From: Mya arenaria
Taxonomy: Eukaryota; Mollusca; Bivalvia; Myida; Myidae
Assembly (NCBI RefSeq): GCF_026914265.1
Contig: NC_069131.1
Location: 8,882,001 to 8,946,000, forward strand
Direction: 5' to 3'
Length of the DNA stretch: 64,000 nt
Part shown: positions 42,546 to 54,476 of the stretch, piece by piece
Layout of the letters: the number at the start of each line of letters is the position of its first letter
Numbering within the stretch: position 1 is the first letter of the stretch
Made by a program: the position numbers and the translations under genes
Notes under the pieces: generated by a model
Told to the model about the DNA's origin: nothing
What the model saw: the letters and a program-made list of their open reading frames with translations, nothing else
The model's database searches: none

Positions 42546-42720
42546 CTGAGTATACTAGGCCAGCAGAAACTAATTCCTTCACGTCAATGTGACTATCATC
42601 TGGCCACGGTGTTGATGATTCTGTGAAGGATTCCAATCGTTTTGTTGGTATTGCATAGTTTGGAAATTTTGGCTTCGTGGTGAAGATGCCCAGTGATGTA
42701 GGTGTTACCTTACTTGCCAT
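42546..42720 (-). CDS. IAP 2, exon 1 (BIR N-terminal half)
   Basis: Starts MASKVTPTSLGIFTTKPKFP and carries the first half of the BIR: RLESFTESSTPWPDDSHIDV, then KELVSAGLVYS. Arg at the start of the RLxxF motif and the LVxAGxxYSG strand are classical. The intron follows at once. Confidence 0.9.
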
Positions 42721-42784
42721 ATTTGCTTACTTATTTCGTAAAGTGTTCATTGACATCAGATATAGTTTAAAATGGTTTCATTAT

Positions 42785-42826
42785 ATTTGTGATCACGTGA
42801 TTTTATATTTTGCGTATAAAGGGGAC
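42785..42826. promoter_or_regulatory. Divergent promoter between IAP 2 and the kinase
   Basis: A perfect E-box palindrome ATCACGTGAT (within 42790-42801) lies between the two divergent genes. GTATAAAGGGG at about 42815-42825 is a TATA box about 50 bp before the kinase ATG. Confidence 0.5.
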
Positions 42827-42872
42827 TGAAACAGAACTCCAGTCATCATTTGCGTCTCAAACTCGAGCCAAT

Positions 42873-43661
42873 ATGTCGTCTCTGTTTACTCGTATAAGTA
42901 AAGGTCATTTTCTGGGAAAGGGTGGAAATGGAAAGGTGTTTGAGGCACATAGCAAGAACGGTGACAAGCAGCTTGTCGTAAAACAAGGTCGGTGGTGGAG
43001 TCAACATTGCGAAACCCCGCCAGAGATAGCTAACACTTGCCTTATGCAACAGATGGGCGTACGAGGTATCAACCACATGGTCGATTGTGAGATTTACCAT
43101 GACAAGACCAAAAATGGAGCGAGCAATTACAGCGTGGTATTTGAAAGAATGCCAATGGACCTATTTACCTATGTGGAAAAGTTTGATATCCCTGAGCCTG
43201 TGGTGAAAGACATTATGTGGCAAATCATTGTGATTCTTTGTGAAATGGACAGCAAGTGCCAATTGATGCACATGGACATGAAACCAGAGAATGTGTTGAT
43301 CGATCCAGACACCATAGAAGTTCGCCTATGTGATTTAGAGTTTTGCGTGCCAACTGATGACGAGTGCATATCTTTGAAATCATATGAAGTTTCCACACCT
43401 GCCTATCGTGCTCCTGAGAGACAGTTTAAGGTATGCTTCCCTCGTAAGTCTACAGTCTGGTCACTTGGTATAATGGCCTATGAGATGTTACACGATGACG
43501 TTCCGTGGGAATCGTACGTCATTGAAAAAGGAGCTGCGCTTAAGTTTGGGACCAATGTTTCGGAACAGTATATCAACTTTGTCTTGGCATGCCTAGAGCC
43601 CATCCCCAGTGAAAGACCTGAAGTCTCAGCTCTACTACAACATCAATGGTTGTGTGACTGA
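42873..43661 (+). CDS. Serine/threonine protein kinase, PIM-like, whole
   Basis: 262 aa from MSSLFTRISKGHFLGKGGNG. Glycine loop GKGGNGKV (residues 15-22), ATP lysine Lys37 (LVVKQ), catalytic loop HMDMKPEN (Asp135, Lys137, Asn140), metal-binding Asp154 in CDLEF instead of DFG, APE at 180-182, and a C-lobe with PWESY and PSERPEVSALLQHQWL. All key catalytic residues are present, although the DFG glycine is replaced. The start at 42873 is chosen because it follows the TATA box and fits the kinase N-lobe; an upstream in-frame Met adds an unconserved tail. Likely phosphorylates host or viral proteins. Confidence 0.88.
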   Translation: MSSLFTRISKGHFLGKGGNGKVFEAHSKNGDKQLVVKQGRWWSQHCETPPEIANTCLMQQMGVRGINHMVDCEIYHDKTKNGASNYSVVFERMPMDLFTYVEKFDIPEPVVKDIMWQIIVILCEMDSKCQLMHMDMKPENVLIDPDTIEVRLCDLEFCVPTDDECISLKSYEVSTPAYRAPERQFKVCFPRKSTVWSLGIMAYEMLHDDVPWESYVIEKGAALKFGTNVSEQYINFVLACLEPIPSERPEVSALLQHQWLCD

Positions 43662-43799
43662 CGCATCAAGATAGATGTATTTTGTGATAGTACCTTTCTG
43701 ATTTCAAACATATTAAACATAGCGTTGAAACTACAACTTCTTTTATCTTTATTGTTCATGATAATTGTTCAGCAATTGTTCTCGAAAAAGCAAGCTTTC

Positions 43800-44085
43800 T
43801 TTTACAGCTAACTTTATCGCGGAAATTCGACAGAGCAATCTTTTTCAGCTAACTTTAACGTAGAAAATCGACTGAGCTTTAATTGTTAGCTAACTTTATC
43901 GTGGAAATGCGCAAAAGCTTTAATTTTTAGCTAACTTTATCGTGGAAATGCGCAAAAGCTTTAATTTCTAGCTAACTTTATCGTGGAAATGCGCAAAAGC
44001 TTTAATTTCTAGCTAACTTTATCGTGGAAATGCGCAAAAGCTTTAATTTCTAGCTAACTTTATCGTGGAAATGCGCAAAAGCTTA
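43800..44085. repeat. ~43 bp tandem repeat at the right end of the unique region
   Basis: Units of about 43 bp: GCTAACTTTATCGTGGAAAT, then GCGCAAAAGCTTTAATTTC. The last four are almost identical; the first two or three are diverged. The array stops exactly where repeat B starts. Confidence 0.92.
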
Positions 44086-44149
44086 ATACAACCCGATATC
44101 GGCGATGAGTGCGTTTAGTCCCACGAGGATATTGTTTGAAAATGACGAA

Positions 44150-44315
44150 TGTGAAAGACGAATGTGAAAATTGAGAATGAAAATTGAGAATGAAAATTGA
44201 GAATGAAAATTGAGAATGAAAATTGAGAATGAAAATTGAGAATGAAAATTGAGAATGAAAATTGAAAATGAAAATTGAAAATCATCAGAGAAAATGAAAA
44301 TTGAAAATCATCAGA
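44150..44315. repeat. GAAAATTGAGAAT-type simple repeat, copy B
   Basis: Counterpart of 12200-12375, with a more uniform run of GAAAATTGAGAAT units. Confidence 0.9.
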
Positions 44316-44441
44316 GAAAAAAATGAGCGTCTTGGTATCAGATACAAAAACAAAGTAATTTATTTCAAGTTTTTATTTTTTATTTTGTGAAACAAGATAA
44401 TTGTCACAATCAATCGAAAACTTTCTTCAACCACGTCAGGG

Positions 44442-44741
44442 TTAGCCGGCCAAGATTGCAAGATTTTCAAATCGGTGGAAGAAACATGACAAACAATAGT
44501 TTCTCATTCGCACTTTTGGTGGCGTTTCATCAGCCTTACAATCATTACAGTACCACACATATCGAAAACAGTTTTGGCAGTAGCCAGCTGGAGGGAAAAT
44601 GTTCAAAAGATCATGTCGTTGACAAGGTTCTAACGTAAAGACTCCAGCACAACACAATTGACATTCCCAACAGAATCTTTTGAAATAATCATTGTACTGT
44701 AGTCCAGCAAACCCAACGATGTCAGTATATCGTTTTGCCAT
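44442..44741 (-). CDS. Small cysteine-rich putative zinc-binding protein (copy B)
   Basis: 99 aa, the second copy of 12499-12798. All cysteines are kept while a few other residues differ (for example NCFRYVWYCNDCKADE against NCFKYVWYCNDCKANG). Differences that spare the cysteines are consistent with a functional protein, although the number is small. Confidence 0.65.
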   Translation of the reverse strand: MAKRYTDIVGFAGLQYNDYFKRFCWECQLCCAGVFTLEPCQRHDLLNIFPPAGYCQNCFRYVWYCNDCKADETPPKVRMRNYCLSCFFHRFENLAILAG

Positions 44742-44990
44742 AGTTAGTGAAAAGTACAGTCACTGCTGTATGTTTAAATAGTTTGAAGTACTCTAAAAAG
44801 CGTATACATTATTTCTCGAACTTGCATTCAACAACTTTGCAAACCAATGTTAGAAATTTGAGCTAACTAGCGTATTGCGGCTGTCTACAGCATAGCTGTG
44901 TAAATCAGAACTGGTAGTGTTTGAGTGATTAACACAGTTCACCTTTCTATGTAAATGAAATAAACAGAAAGCAAAAATACAAATAATTGT

Positions 44991-45584
44991 TTATGATTTA
45001 TTCATAAGATATTTTCCAACAATAGCCGATCTACAAATGTGACATTCGCTGCTGGTAATGGAGCATGACTGACAAGATAAATGTCCACATGGGATAAACA
45101 CAATACACTTTTTGTTTGTAACACAACTTGTACAAATGTTTTTTTCGTCGATTTGTCGTTCCAACTCTGCTTCCCTGCTGAGAAGATTGCGCAAAAGGGA
45201 TGTTAGTGGGTTTGTTTTACGCAAGATCTTGGATACCGATCGGATTTTGGATAAAATGTCAATTTCTTTCTCCCTGCCACAACGTTCTGATATTTTGTTC
45301 AACTCAATTTTGTAGTTTTTGAAGTCACGTTTAATTTCTCTGGCTAGTGGTAAAACTCTATTTCTTTTGTCTTGCTCGCTCATCTTGCTAGGAGGTTTTT
45401 CTGAAGAAGCTATCTTATGAAGTGATTTTACACTTTTACGAATTAATGGCAAAAGTTTTCTGAAGACGCCAGATACGTGTTTGCTGTTATTTACTACGAT
45501 AGTTTTCATGTACAACACCTGAGTTTCACTGTGTTCCATACGATCTGCCAAATTGCTTATTAAGCTTAAAGTTGTGTTTGACAT
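44991..45584 (-). CDS. RING-finger protein 1 (copy B)
   Basis: About 197 aa, the second copy of 13051-13644. RING ligands CTSC, PCGHLSCQSC and CHICRS are unchanged. Three or so amino acid differences lie outside the RING (for example GVFRKLL and LERQIDE). Confidence 0.78.
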   Translation of the reverse strand: MSNTTLSLISNLADRMEHSETQVLYMKTIVVNNSKHVSGVFRKLLPLIRKSVKSLHKIASSEKPPSKMSEQDKRNRVLPLAREIKRDFKNYKIELNKISERCGREKEIDILSKIRSVSKILRKTNPLTSLLRNLLSREAELERQIDEKNICTSCVTNKKCIVFIPCGHLSCQSCSITSSECHICRSAIVGKYLMNKS

Positions 45585-45812
45585 GTTTGATATCAACTGA
45601 ATGAATGGATTAAATAATTGATGAATGAAACTCGAGTAATAAGAGCTTGAAATTATAATGCAATGAAAACACTGATTCGTTTTGTTTTCAACAATGATCA
45701 TCATAATCTCATTTCATTGGATAAACACTTGTGCATTATAAAAGTTTAATCGTATGATATAAAAGCTCATATTCTATATTATGGGTATTCCTTAGCTGCA
45801 ATACGTAGAGAG

Positions 45813-46385
45813 ATGGCTAACGAATATAGATATAGCACATCTATTCCCCAGTATGAGAACAAAACAAACACACTACTTCAGAAATATCTCAAGTACTGTT
45901 CGAAAAATGTACCAACTCATGTTCGTACAAGTTTGACAAAGGAACTCGAATACCTTGGACAATGTTCGAAAGTACAGACAATCAACAATATGAATATGGT
46001 CGTTATGGCACATAGAAGGCAGAAAATAACATTAGAAAGAGAAATCAAATTTCTAAAACAAGAAGGCCAGCATTCTTCTAAAGCGATTCGAAAAACACAG
46101 CATCTGCTTAGAGAGCACAAGCGACACATACGGAAACTAAAGGGAATTCTTCAACGAGTCACAAATGAAGTAGTCAAAAGCGATTTGAGCATCCCAGTTT
46201 GCAGAAGGGATTTGAACACCCCAGTTTGCAAGAAGGATTCGAACATCCCAGTTTGTAGAAGGGATTTGAGTTACCATTCCGATACTGATGATACTGGTGA
46301 TAATGATGAGACACTGTCTGTGGCAATGAATTGGGGTGACGAACTTTTTGACCAGCCACCGAACGAAGAAACCCCCAGCGTATAA
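45813..46385 (+). CDS. Coiled-coil protein with short peptide repeats (copy B)
   Basis: 190 aa, the same protein as 13873-14445 with one visible change in the repeat block (CKKDSNIPVC against CKEDSNIPVC). Confidence 0.65.
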   Translation: MANEYRYSTSIPQYENKTNTLLQKYLKYCSKNVPTHVRTSLTKELEYLGQCSKVQTINNMNMVVMAHRRQKITLEREIKFLKQEGQHSSKAIRKTQHLLREHKRHIRKLKGILQRVTNEVVKSDLSIPVCRRDLNTPVCKKDSNIPVCRRDLSYHSDTDDTGDNDETLSVAMNWGDELFDQPPNEETPSV

Positions 46386-46805
46386 ACTTTTGAAAAATGT
46401 TCTGTTTCAATGAAACGCAAATTATGTAACGATTTCAAAATAAAACCTTTCATACCACTTATTTTTGCTTCTCGTTCTTTGATTATTATTTTGTCATACA
46501 AATTGTTGAATAACACATCGATAAATGGAAAATACCCGAAGACTAAAATCACAGCCTTTGATTTGAAAATAAATAAAATCTGAACATGAAGTTATGTATC
46601 AGCAACTAAACAAATTTTCCAATATACTTAAGTTACAGTTATCATACGTTCCCAAATTGTTTATTTTGAAAACAATAACGTTTTACGAGATATTTTTCAT
46701 CTACTAAAAACCAGTATCTCATTCTTCTTAAAGGGAGGTAATAGCATTAATAACACCGTGAAGAAACAAAATTGAAAACAAGTACAGAGGAATATATTTT
46801 ACAAT

Positions 46806-47415
46806 TTATTCATAAATTTGATATTTTCCGATAACAACAGTTCGGCAAAAATAGCATTTACTAGTTTTGATTGAACATGCATGACAAGTCAAATGGCCAC
46901 AAGGCGTAAACACAATACACTTTTTGTCCGTAACACAAATTTGACAAATGTTTTTTTTCATCGTTTTGTAGTTGCAACTCTTGTCGCGTTTCTTCTTTCA
47001 TGCTGAGGTGATGCCAGAGAAGGTCTCCTAGTGTGGTGGTCTTTCGAAATATCTTGGATACTAATCGCATGTCAGCCAAAATGTTAACTTCTTTCTCCCT
47101 ACCACAGCGCTGTGAAATGTTGTTCAAGTCTGTTTTTAAATTTTTCAAGTCATTTTTTAGCTTTTGAACCTGTGACAATAGGTCTCCGGTCTTCTGTTTC
47201 GGTTTACACATCTTGTTTGGAGGTTTAATGGAAATCGCTGTATTTTGCAATATTTTCACACATTTGTGAAGTAGTGAAAGAAATTTTCTTAGCACGTCCA
47301 AAGTGCGCTTGCTACTTCGCGTACTAATGAATATCTTTATTTGCTGCAAGTCAGATTCACAGTGTTTTACACGATCTGCCAAATTGCTAATTAAGCTTAA
47401 CGTTGTATCTGACAT
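46806..47415 (-). pseudogene. RING-finger protein 2 (copy B, broken)
   Basis: Counterpart of 14866-15474. The N-terminal helical part is readable and unchanged. This copy is broken (about one break), while copy A looks whole. Confidence 0.7.
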
Positions 47416-47829
47416 GTTTGACTTCAACTCAAGAATGAATAAATGACTGAGAAGTGAAGATTATAAGAGCTTGAAATTATAATGCAAAGGAAACATGAGT
47501 TTTTCTTATGTTTGAAGATTTTGAAAAATATGAGATGAAATTTAAAAATTGCTTTCACGTGAAAGTGAAGTGAGCTTTGCAGTTTGAAGCATTTCAAAAG
47601 ACGAAAGTCTTCATGATGCTTAAATTTTGTTTCACTCAATCGTTGCATAACTATTGAAATTTCTGATATACAACTAATGCTTCTAATTTCAGTTTATGTT
47701 TTATTCAAAATGTAAGCAGATAACAAAGTACAAACATGCATAGTATTCATAACATTGCAAACATATCAATATACATAATTATACACAATTGTTTTCATGA
47801 AATCAAACACAAGCAAATGTTTACAATTG

Positions 47830-48900
47830 TTATAATGTCAAACATTCAATGTGAAAAGTATTTTTGTTATGCAATGTGGTCACTCCCTGTTTTTCATCCA
47901 GACTTGTGACTGGCATTGGTCAGGTTACCCACGGCATCAGCGAGGTCGGAAAATGGTAACTCTGAGCCAGAAACCTATTTTCCTAGTGTCATACACTACG
48001 CAAAATCAGCACCCATTAGAGGCCTTCCAGGCGACCTTCTACAATTTGTTACACCTATAATGTAGAGTGCTGGACTACTCGGGTGTAACAAACGGGGTAT
48101 TGCTGACTCGTTGTAGGCACAACGCCGAACTTATGGTCTCAGATACATGAATGGCTATACTGAAGCAAGAATCGAGTGCTACAGCCGCATAGATCGATCA
48201 GTGAACGATTGGAAATATGCGATCAACTTCAAGTACCCAAAACCACAAGCTAGGCTCGAAAACTCGTAGACTTATTTCTCTTTTGATCTAAGAGAAGGCT
48301 ACAGAGTTCACTTTCAAACACACCTCTTAAGCACATAGAGGCATATTTGCTCGCTTTACTTGCAGGCAGGAAATGCTAACTTTAATCTCAGAAAGCATTT
48401 CCTTTTATGTATCGCAACTTCTGAGCAAAGAAGCGATTGAAGTTTGAATTTTGAATTTTGAAAAAAACTGAGGCAACGCTAAAGGCAGTTACTCGACAGG
48501 GCACACTTAGGAATAAGCATCCGATTGCTTGTGTTTTCCTCTCTCTTTGTAAAGACTGTGTGGAGTGTCGGACCACAGCGATACATCGAGGTTGCCACTC
48601 CCTATTTTTCATTGCCTGTAGCGCGACATGATGACCATGAGCGGTTCCTAGTATTGGTACTGTACATCACCTTACACCAATACTAAGCTGGTCTAACGAC
48701 ACCTCCATACTCATGGTAGCCTCTCAAATTTTACTTTTGCCAAAATGTTTTTGCGAAGTTGACAAAATCATTGCATTGCATCCAAGACCGTAGCATATTG
48801 AGCAATGAGAAACAAATCTCGTCGAAGCTATACTTCTATGCTCATGCTACCAGACGCAAATAACAAATCACTTGCCAAAATCGCTTTTTGTATATGATCT
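47830..48900. ncRNA. Hairpin-rich non-coding block (copy B)
   Basis: Counterpart of 15890-16960 with the same inverted repeats, including TTTGTTACACC/GGTGTAACAAA and TAGTATTGGT/ACCAATACTA. Single-base differences from copy A that I noticed fall outside the stems. Confidence 0.35.
48472..48740. repeat. Dispersed 265 bp module, copy 1 in repeat B
   Basis: Counterpart of 16531-16800. Confidence 0.85.
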
Positions 48901-49384
48901 AATGGCTATCACAGAGAATGATCGTATTCGTCAGGCGATGTCAAAGTGATCGACAACATGAGCTGGCCAGACTCAAGAGCGAAAAACTATGAGGTATCGC
49001 GACATACGGTTCTCATGTTCAAACCAGAAGGTCAAAAAACCTCTCAGATATTTTCTCTGTATCTCTGATGCACCAAGTTCATAGTGCGAGGAGAAATCTG
49101 AGAAGTTCAAACCCACTTTGGGCTCCCAGCAGACTAACAGCACTTCTGAGCTAAGAGCTTGCTACTGGAATGACGAATATTGAAAAATGTGGAGCTTATA
49201 TACCCGATGGCCAAAATTAATGCGCATCGCATTATAATTGTGCATAAATGGTTAGGACTATTTTTTTTACCGTTTTTATTTATACGCTCATATGAAATAG
49301 TTCCAGAATTATCACTTGATTCCGCATTATTATTGTACAAATGGCTCGAGATTTTGAAATCTGTGAATGAAGTAGTTTTTCTAT

Positions 49385-52110
49385 GAAGATTATGTGAAAT
49401 CAGTTTCAGTAAAATATCATTTTTTTCAAGTTTCATGGACTTGGTGGAATTTGTGCATATAGCTTATGATTATGAGATCTGTGAGATTTGCTGCAAATGT
49501 CGATTTGTTGAATTTGATCATTATGAAGATTTTATTTTTTTCATGAAATCTTGTGTGAACGCCAGTTTCAGTAAAATATCATTTTTTTCAAGTTTCATGG
49601 ACTTGGTGGAATTTGTGCATATAGCTTATGATTGTGAGATCTGTGAGATTTGCTGCAAATGTAGATTTGTTGAATTTGATCATTATGAAGATTTTATTTT
49701 TTTCATGAAATCTTGTGTGAACGCCAGTTTCAGTAAGATACCAATTTTTCATGTTTCATGAACTTGGTGTTTTTTGTGCATATAGCTTATGATTGTGAGA
49801 TCTGTGAGATTTGCTGCAAATGTTGATTTGTTGAATTTGAACATTATGAAGATTTTATTTTTTTCATGAAATCTTGTGTGAACGCCAGTTTCAGTAAGAT
49901 ACCAATTTTTCATGTTTCATGAACTTGGTGTTTTTTGTGCATATAGCTTATGATTGTGAGATCTGTGAGATTTGCTGCAAATGTTGATTTGTTGAATTTG
50001 AACATTATGAAGATTTTATTTTTTTCATGAAATCTTGTGTGAACGCCAGTCTCAGAAAGATATCAATTTTTCAAGTTTCATGGACTTGATGCTGCATTTT
50101 TGTGCATATTGCTTATGATTGTGAAATTTGTAATGTTTTGAGAGATTTGCATGAGCCTATAATTTTTTGAAAGATTTGCATGAGCCTTTATTTTTTTCAT
50201 GAAATGAAGCCTATAATTTTCAACACTATGAAGATTTGATTTTTTTCATGAGATCTTGTGTGAACGCCAGTTTCAGTAAAATATCAATTTTTCAAGTTTC
50301 ATGGACTTGGTGTTTTTTTGTGCATATAGCTTATGATTGTGAGATTTGTATTTTTTTGAGAGATTTGCATGAGCCTATAATTTTTTCAACATTATGAAGA
50401 TTTTATTTTTTTCATGAAATCTTGTGTGAACGCCAGTTTCAGTAAAATATCAATTTTTCATGTTTCATGGACTTAGCTGCATGTTTTGTGCATATGGCTT
50501 ATGATTGTGAGATTTGTAATTTTTTGAGAGATTTGCATGAGCCTATAATTTTTTCAACATTATGAAGATTTGATTTTTTACATGAAAATCTTGTGTGAAC
50601 GCCAGCCTCCGAAAGATATCAATTTTTCATGTTTCATGGACTTGATGCTGCATTTTTGTGCATATGGCTTATGATTGTGAGATCTGTAATTTTTTGAGAG
50701 ATATGCATGTGCCTATAATTTTTTGAAAGATTTGCATGAGCCTATAATTTTTTGAATAAATGAAGCCTATAATTTTCAACACTATGAAGATTTGATTTTT
50801 TTCATGAGATCTTGTGTGAACGCCAGCCTCAGAAAGATATCAATTTTTCATGTTTCATCGACTTAGCTGCATTTTTTTGTGCATACGGCTTATGATTGTG
50901 GGATTTGTATTTTTTTGAGAGATTTGCATGAGCCTATAATTTTTTGAATAAATGAAACCTATAATTTTCAACACTATGAAGATTTGATTTTTTTTTCATG
51001 AGATCTTGTGTGAACGCCAGTTTCAGTAAGATATCAATTTTTCAAGTTTCATGGACTTGGTGTTTTTTGTGCATATAGCTTATGATTGTGAGATTTGTAA
51101 TTTTTTGAGAGGTTTGCATGAGCCTATAATTTTTTGAATAAATGAAGCCTATAATTTTTTTTTGGAATCTTGAGATCACGCGTTAATTTCTAGATTTTCG
51201 ACAATATGAAGATTTTAATTTTTTTCTCATGAAAACTGGTATGAACGCTAGTTTCAGAGCACAAATGTTGAAGGTATGGCTTATGATTGTGAGATTTGTA
51301 ATTTTTTGAGAGATTTGTATGAGCCTATAATTTTTCAACAATATGAAGATTTGATTTTTTTCATGAGACATTGTGTGAACGCCAGTCTCAGAAAGATATC
51401 AATTTTTCATGTTTCATGGACTTAGCTGCATGTTTTGTGCATATGGCTTATGATTGTGAGATCTGTGAGATTTGCATGTGTAATAATTTTTTGAAAGATT
51501 TGCATGAGCCTATAATTGTTTGGGTAAATGAAGCCTATAATTTTTTTTTGAAATCTTGAGATCACGCGTTAATTTCTAGATTTTCAACAATATGAAGATT
51601 TTAATTTTTTTCTCATGAAAACTGGTGGGAACGCTAGTTTCAGAGCACAAATGTTGAAGGTTTTGAAATCTGAGTGTTTGAGTGAGTTTTATGAAACCTA
51701 TAATTTTTGAAGAATGTAGCCTATAGTTCGATTTTTGAAATCTTGAGATCCAACGTTCAAAATATTCGAATGTTCAGACCATAGAATTGTCATTCAGAGT
51801 TCTTATGATGTATGATTGTTGATATCATGAAGATTTTAACTTTTTCGTGAAATCTTGTGTGAACGCCAGTGTCAGTAAATTATCAATTTTTCAGGTTTCA
51901 TGGACGTGGGTCCACATTATTGAAATTTGTTATTTTTTTGAAGGAGTTGCATGAGCCTATAATTTTGAATAAATGGAGCCTATAATTTTTTTATGAAATC
52001 TTGAGATACCTCGTTAATTTCTAGATTATGAACATTATGAAGATTTGATTTTTTTTTCATGAAGTATTGTGTGAAATAAAGCCTATAGTTCGTTTTTTTT
52101 GAAATCTTGA
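49385..52110. repeat. AT-rich tandem array, expanded form
   Basis: The same blocks as 17445-18560 but about 2.7 kb long. From 49385 to 50040 there are four or five very similar units of about 150-160 bp, which look like a recent expansion. Beyond that the units are more mixed. Phe/Cys-rich frames here come from the repeat. Confidence 0.88.
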
Positions 52111-52577
52111 GATCTCTCGTCAACTTCTAGATTTTCACAATTTTTTCACAATTTTTCACAATTTTCGATGCATATTTTTTTGTTGAGAGCATGAAATTAC
52201 AATTCAGAGTTGCATTATTTTTGTACATATGGCTTATGATTGTGATATCTCAATTGTTTGAAAATAAAAAAGAAGCTTTTTCATACAATCTCAGGTTTGA
52301 TTTTGTTAAATTTCAACACAGCAGAATTTGTGAATTTGCTGTTCATGTTTTGCATTATTTTTGTACATCTGAGTATTTTTTTGAAAAAATGAAAAATGTT
52401 GCAGATAAAATGTTGAAATGTTGAATGTTTGTGTGATATGTGTATTTCGAGCCATTTTTTTTGAAGTATAACGCCAGTGGCTGTTATCTTCAAGCATTAA
52501 AAGGGAAACCTAATTTTCATCGTAACCCTATTATGTGGTCCTAACCTAGTTTTATTTGTTCACAAATTTGAAAATAA

Positions 52578-52840
52578 AGGCAACGCCAAAGGCAGTTACT
52601 CGACAAGGCACACTTAGGAAGAAGCATCCGATTGCCTATGTTTCCCCTCTCATTGTAAAGACTGTGTGGAGTGTCGGACCACGGCGATACAAAGAGGTTG
52701 CCACTCCCTATTTTTCATTGCCTGTAGCGTGACATGGTGAACATGAGCGGTTCCTAGTATTGGCACTGTACACCACCTTACACCAATACTAAGCTGGTCT
52801 AACGACACCTCCATACTCATGCTAGCCTTTAAATTACTTT
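52578..52840. repeat. Dispersed 265 bp module, copy 2 in repeat B
   Basis: Counterpart of 18999-19262. Confidence 0.85.
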
Positions 52841-52979
52841 TGCCAAATCATTTTGCTGAACGAAAACATTGCCACATATCAATGTTCGGTCGTTCAAGAG
52901 GAATGTTTGTGATGAATGAAGTTTTGCACTTCGAAACCAAACTAAGAATGCAATGAGCCTAGTACATTTCACTTGTATT

Positions 52980-53395
52980 TCACAACGCATCTACATTCTA
53001 ACATTTTTTTTTTAAAAAGTGCTTGATCTTGCAATATTGATTTCAATTTTCATTCAAGCTGAACTTTATAGACATTGACAAAACAACAGGCTTGCATCTT
53101 AAACCGCCGCATAAAGGACAGCGAGAAACGAATCTCGTCGACCCATGCTGGCACGAGCAAACAAATCATTTTGTCAACAGCATTTCACAACGCATCTACA
53201 TTCTAACATTTTTTTTTTAAAAAGTGCTTGATCTTGCAATATTGATTTCAATTTTCATTCAAGCTGAACTTTCTAGACATTGACAAAACAACAGGCTTGC
53301 ATCTTAAACCGCCGCATAAAGGACAGCGAGAAACGAATCTCGTCGACCCATGCTGGCACGAGCAAACAAATCATTTTGTCAACAGCATTTCACAA
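52980..53395. repeat. Two tandem ~207 bp units with conserved hairpins (copy B)
   Basis: Counterpart of 19399-19815. The two units are more alike here than in copy A, which suggests recent homogenisation within copy B. Confidence 0.75.
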
Positions 53396-53848
53396 AAATG
53401 AAACATTTTAAAATGCAGTGCAAATTTTGCTCTTGTGCACACAATCGAAATGTTAACCATATTACCAAGTTATGTTCCAACCAATATCGTAATCAATATG
53501 ACAAGACCAAAGCTTAATAAATTTATGAATTACAAGCAGCATTACTGCTAAAATTTTGTTCAATCACAAATGTTCCTCGGTTTCAGCCGTGACCAAGTCT
53601 GGCTGTTTCTCATAAAAAAAATATAGTGAAAAACCGTTTGACTGTGGTTTCATTGAAAAAAATCGACAGACCAAAATGTAACCAATTTTATGAAAAAAAT
53701 GTGTTATCTTTCGTGAACAATACTTTGGATGGCCAAAAAAAATAACAACAGTACTCACAATAGCAAACAAGACCCGCGTTACTGGGGTAAGCAAGACAGC
53801 ACAAACATTAAAAGCAAACAGATAAATCAGTATTTCTCCATTTAAATT

Positions 53849-54148
53849 TCATTTTCGAAATGATTTACTGTATGATAAATTTTCAATGTTCATGTAAAAC
53901 ACGAAATACAAGTGTTGGAGAATTACTGATAAACAAAAAGCAACGGTACAAAGCACATATAATACAAACAATATTTTAAAACGAACAAGTGTGGATAGGT
54001 ATCTTTTTTCAAATAAACAATGACATTTCAAATGGATCGACGAATTCTGTCTGCTGTCTTCTGTCGGATCCCCTGTGTATGGCATCTCATCTGAAAAAAT
54101 GAAATGAAACGTGTAAAAGACGAAACATTCATACATACAATAGCACAT
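53849..54148 (-). CDS. Small putative membrane protein or exon (copy B)
   Basis: Counterpart of 20264-20569. The same hydrophobic segment and the same TTTTTTCAG/ATGAG acceptor are present. The C-terminal few residues differ. Confidence 0.4.
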   Translation of the reverse strand: MCYCMYECFVFYTFHFIFSDEMPYTGDPTEDSRQNSSIHLKCHCLFEKRYLSTLVRFKILFVLYVLCTVAFCLSVILQHLYFVFYMNIENLSYSKSFRK

Positions 54149-54476
54149 TAATGTTTACTCTGGTAAATTTTGGTTTCATTTATAACATTGGACTTGCAGT
54201 GAGTTGTAAATGCTTAGTCTTAAAACATATTAACCTTTATCTCAGTTTTGATTTACAAATGACAGAGCAGTACACTAACAACGTGCTTAAAATTATGATT
54301 TTTTTGACAACTTTTCAATTTTTTCAAAATTTTTGACTTTGGATTTTCACCATAGCGCATTCGCGTTTTAGCTATATACCTACCAAAGCGCATTTGCGTT
54401 TAAGCGATGTAGTTTTTTCACGCTGAGTACCCCCCTTATGAAACTTTTTTTTACATTGAATTTAGAACGATTTAGT

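Noticed and set aside
42785-42801. Long palindrome as an origin between IAP 2 and the kinase
   Set aside because: Only about 10-12 bp around CACGTG; an E-box is the simpler reading and no iterated repeats lie beside it.
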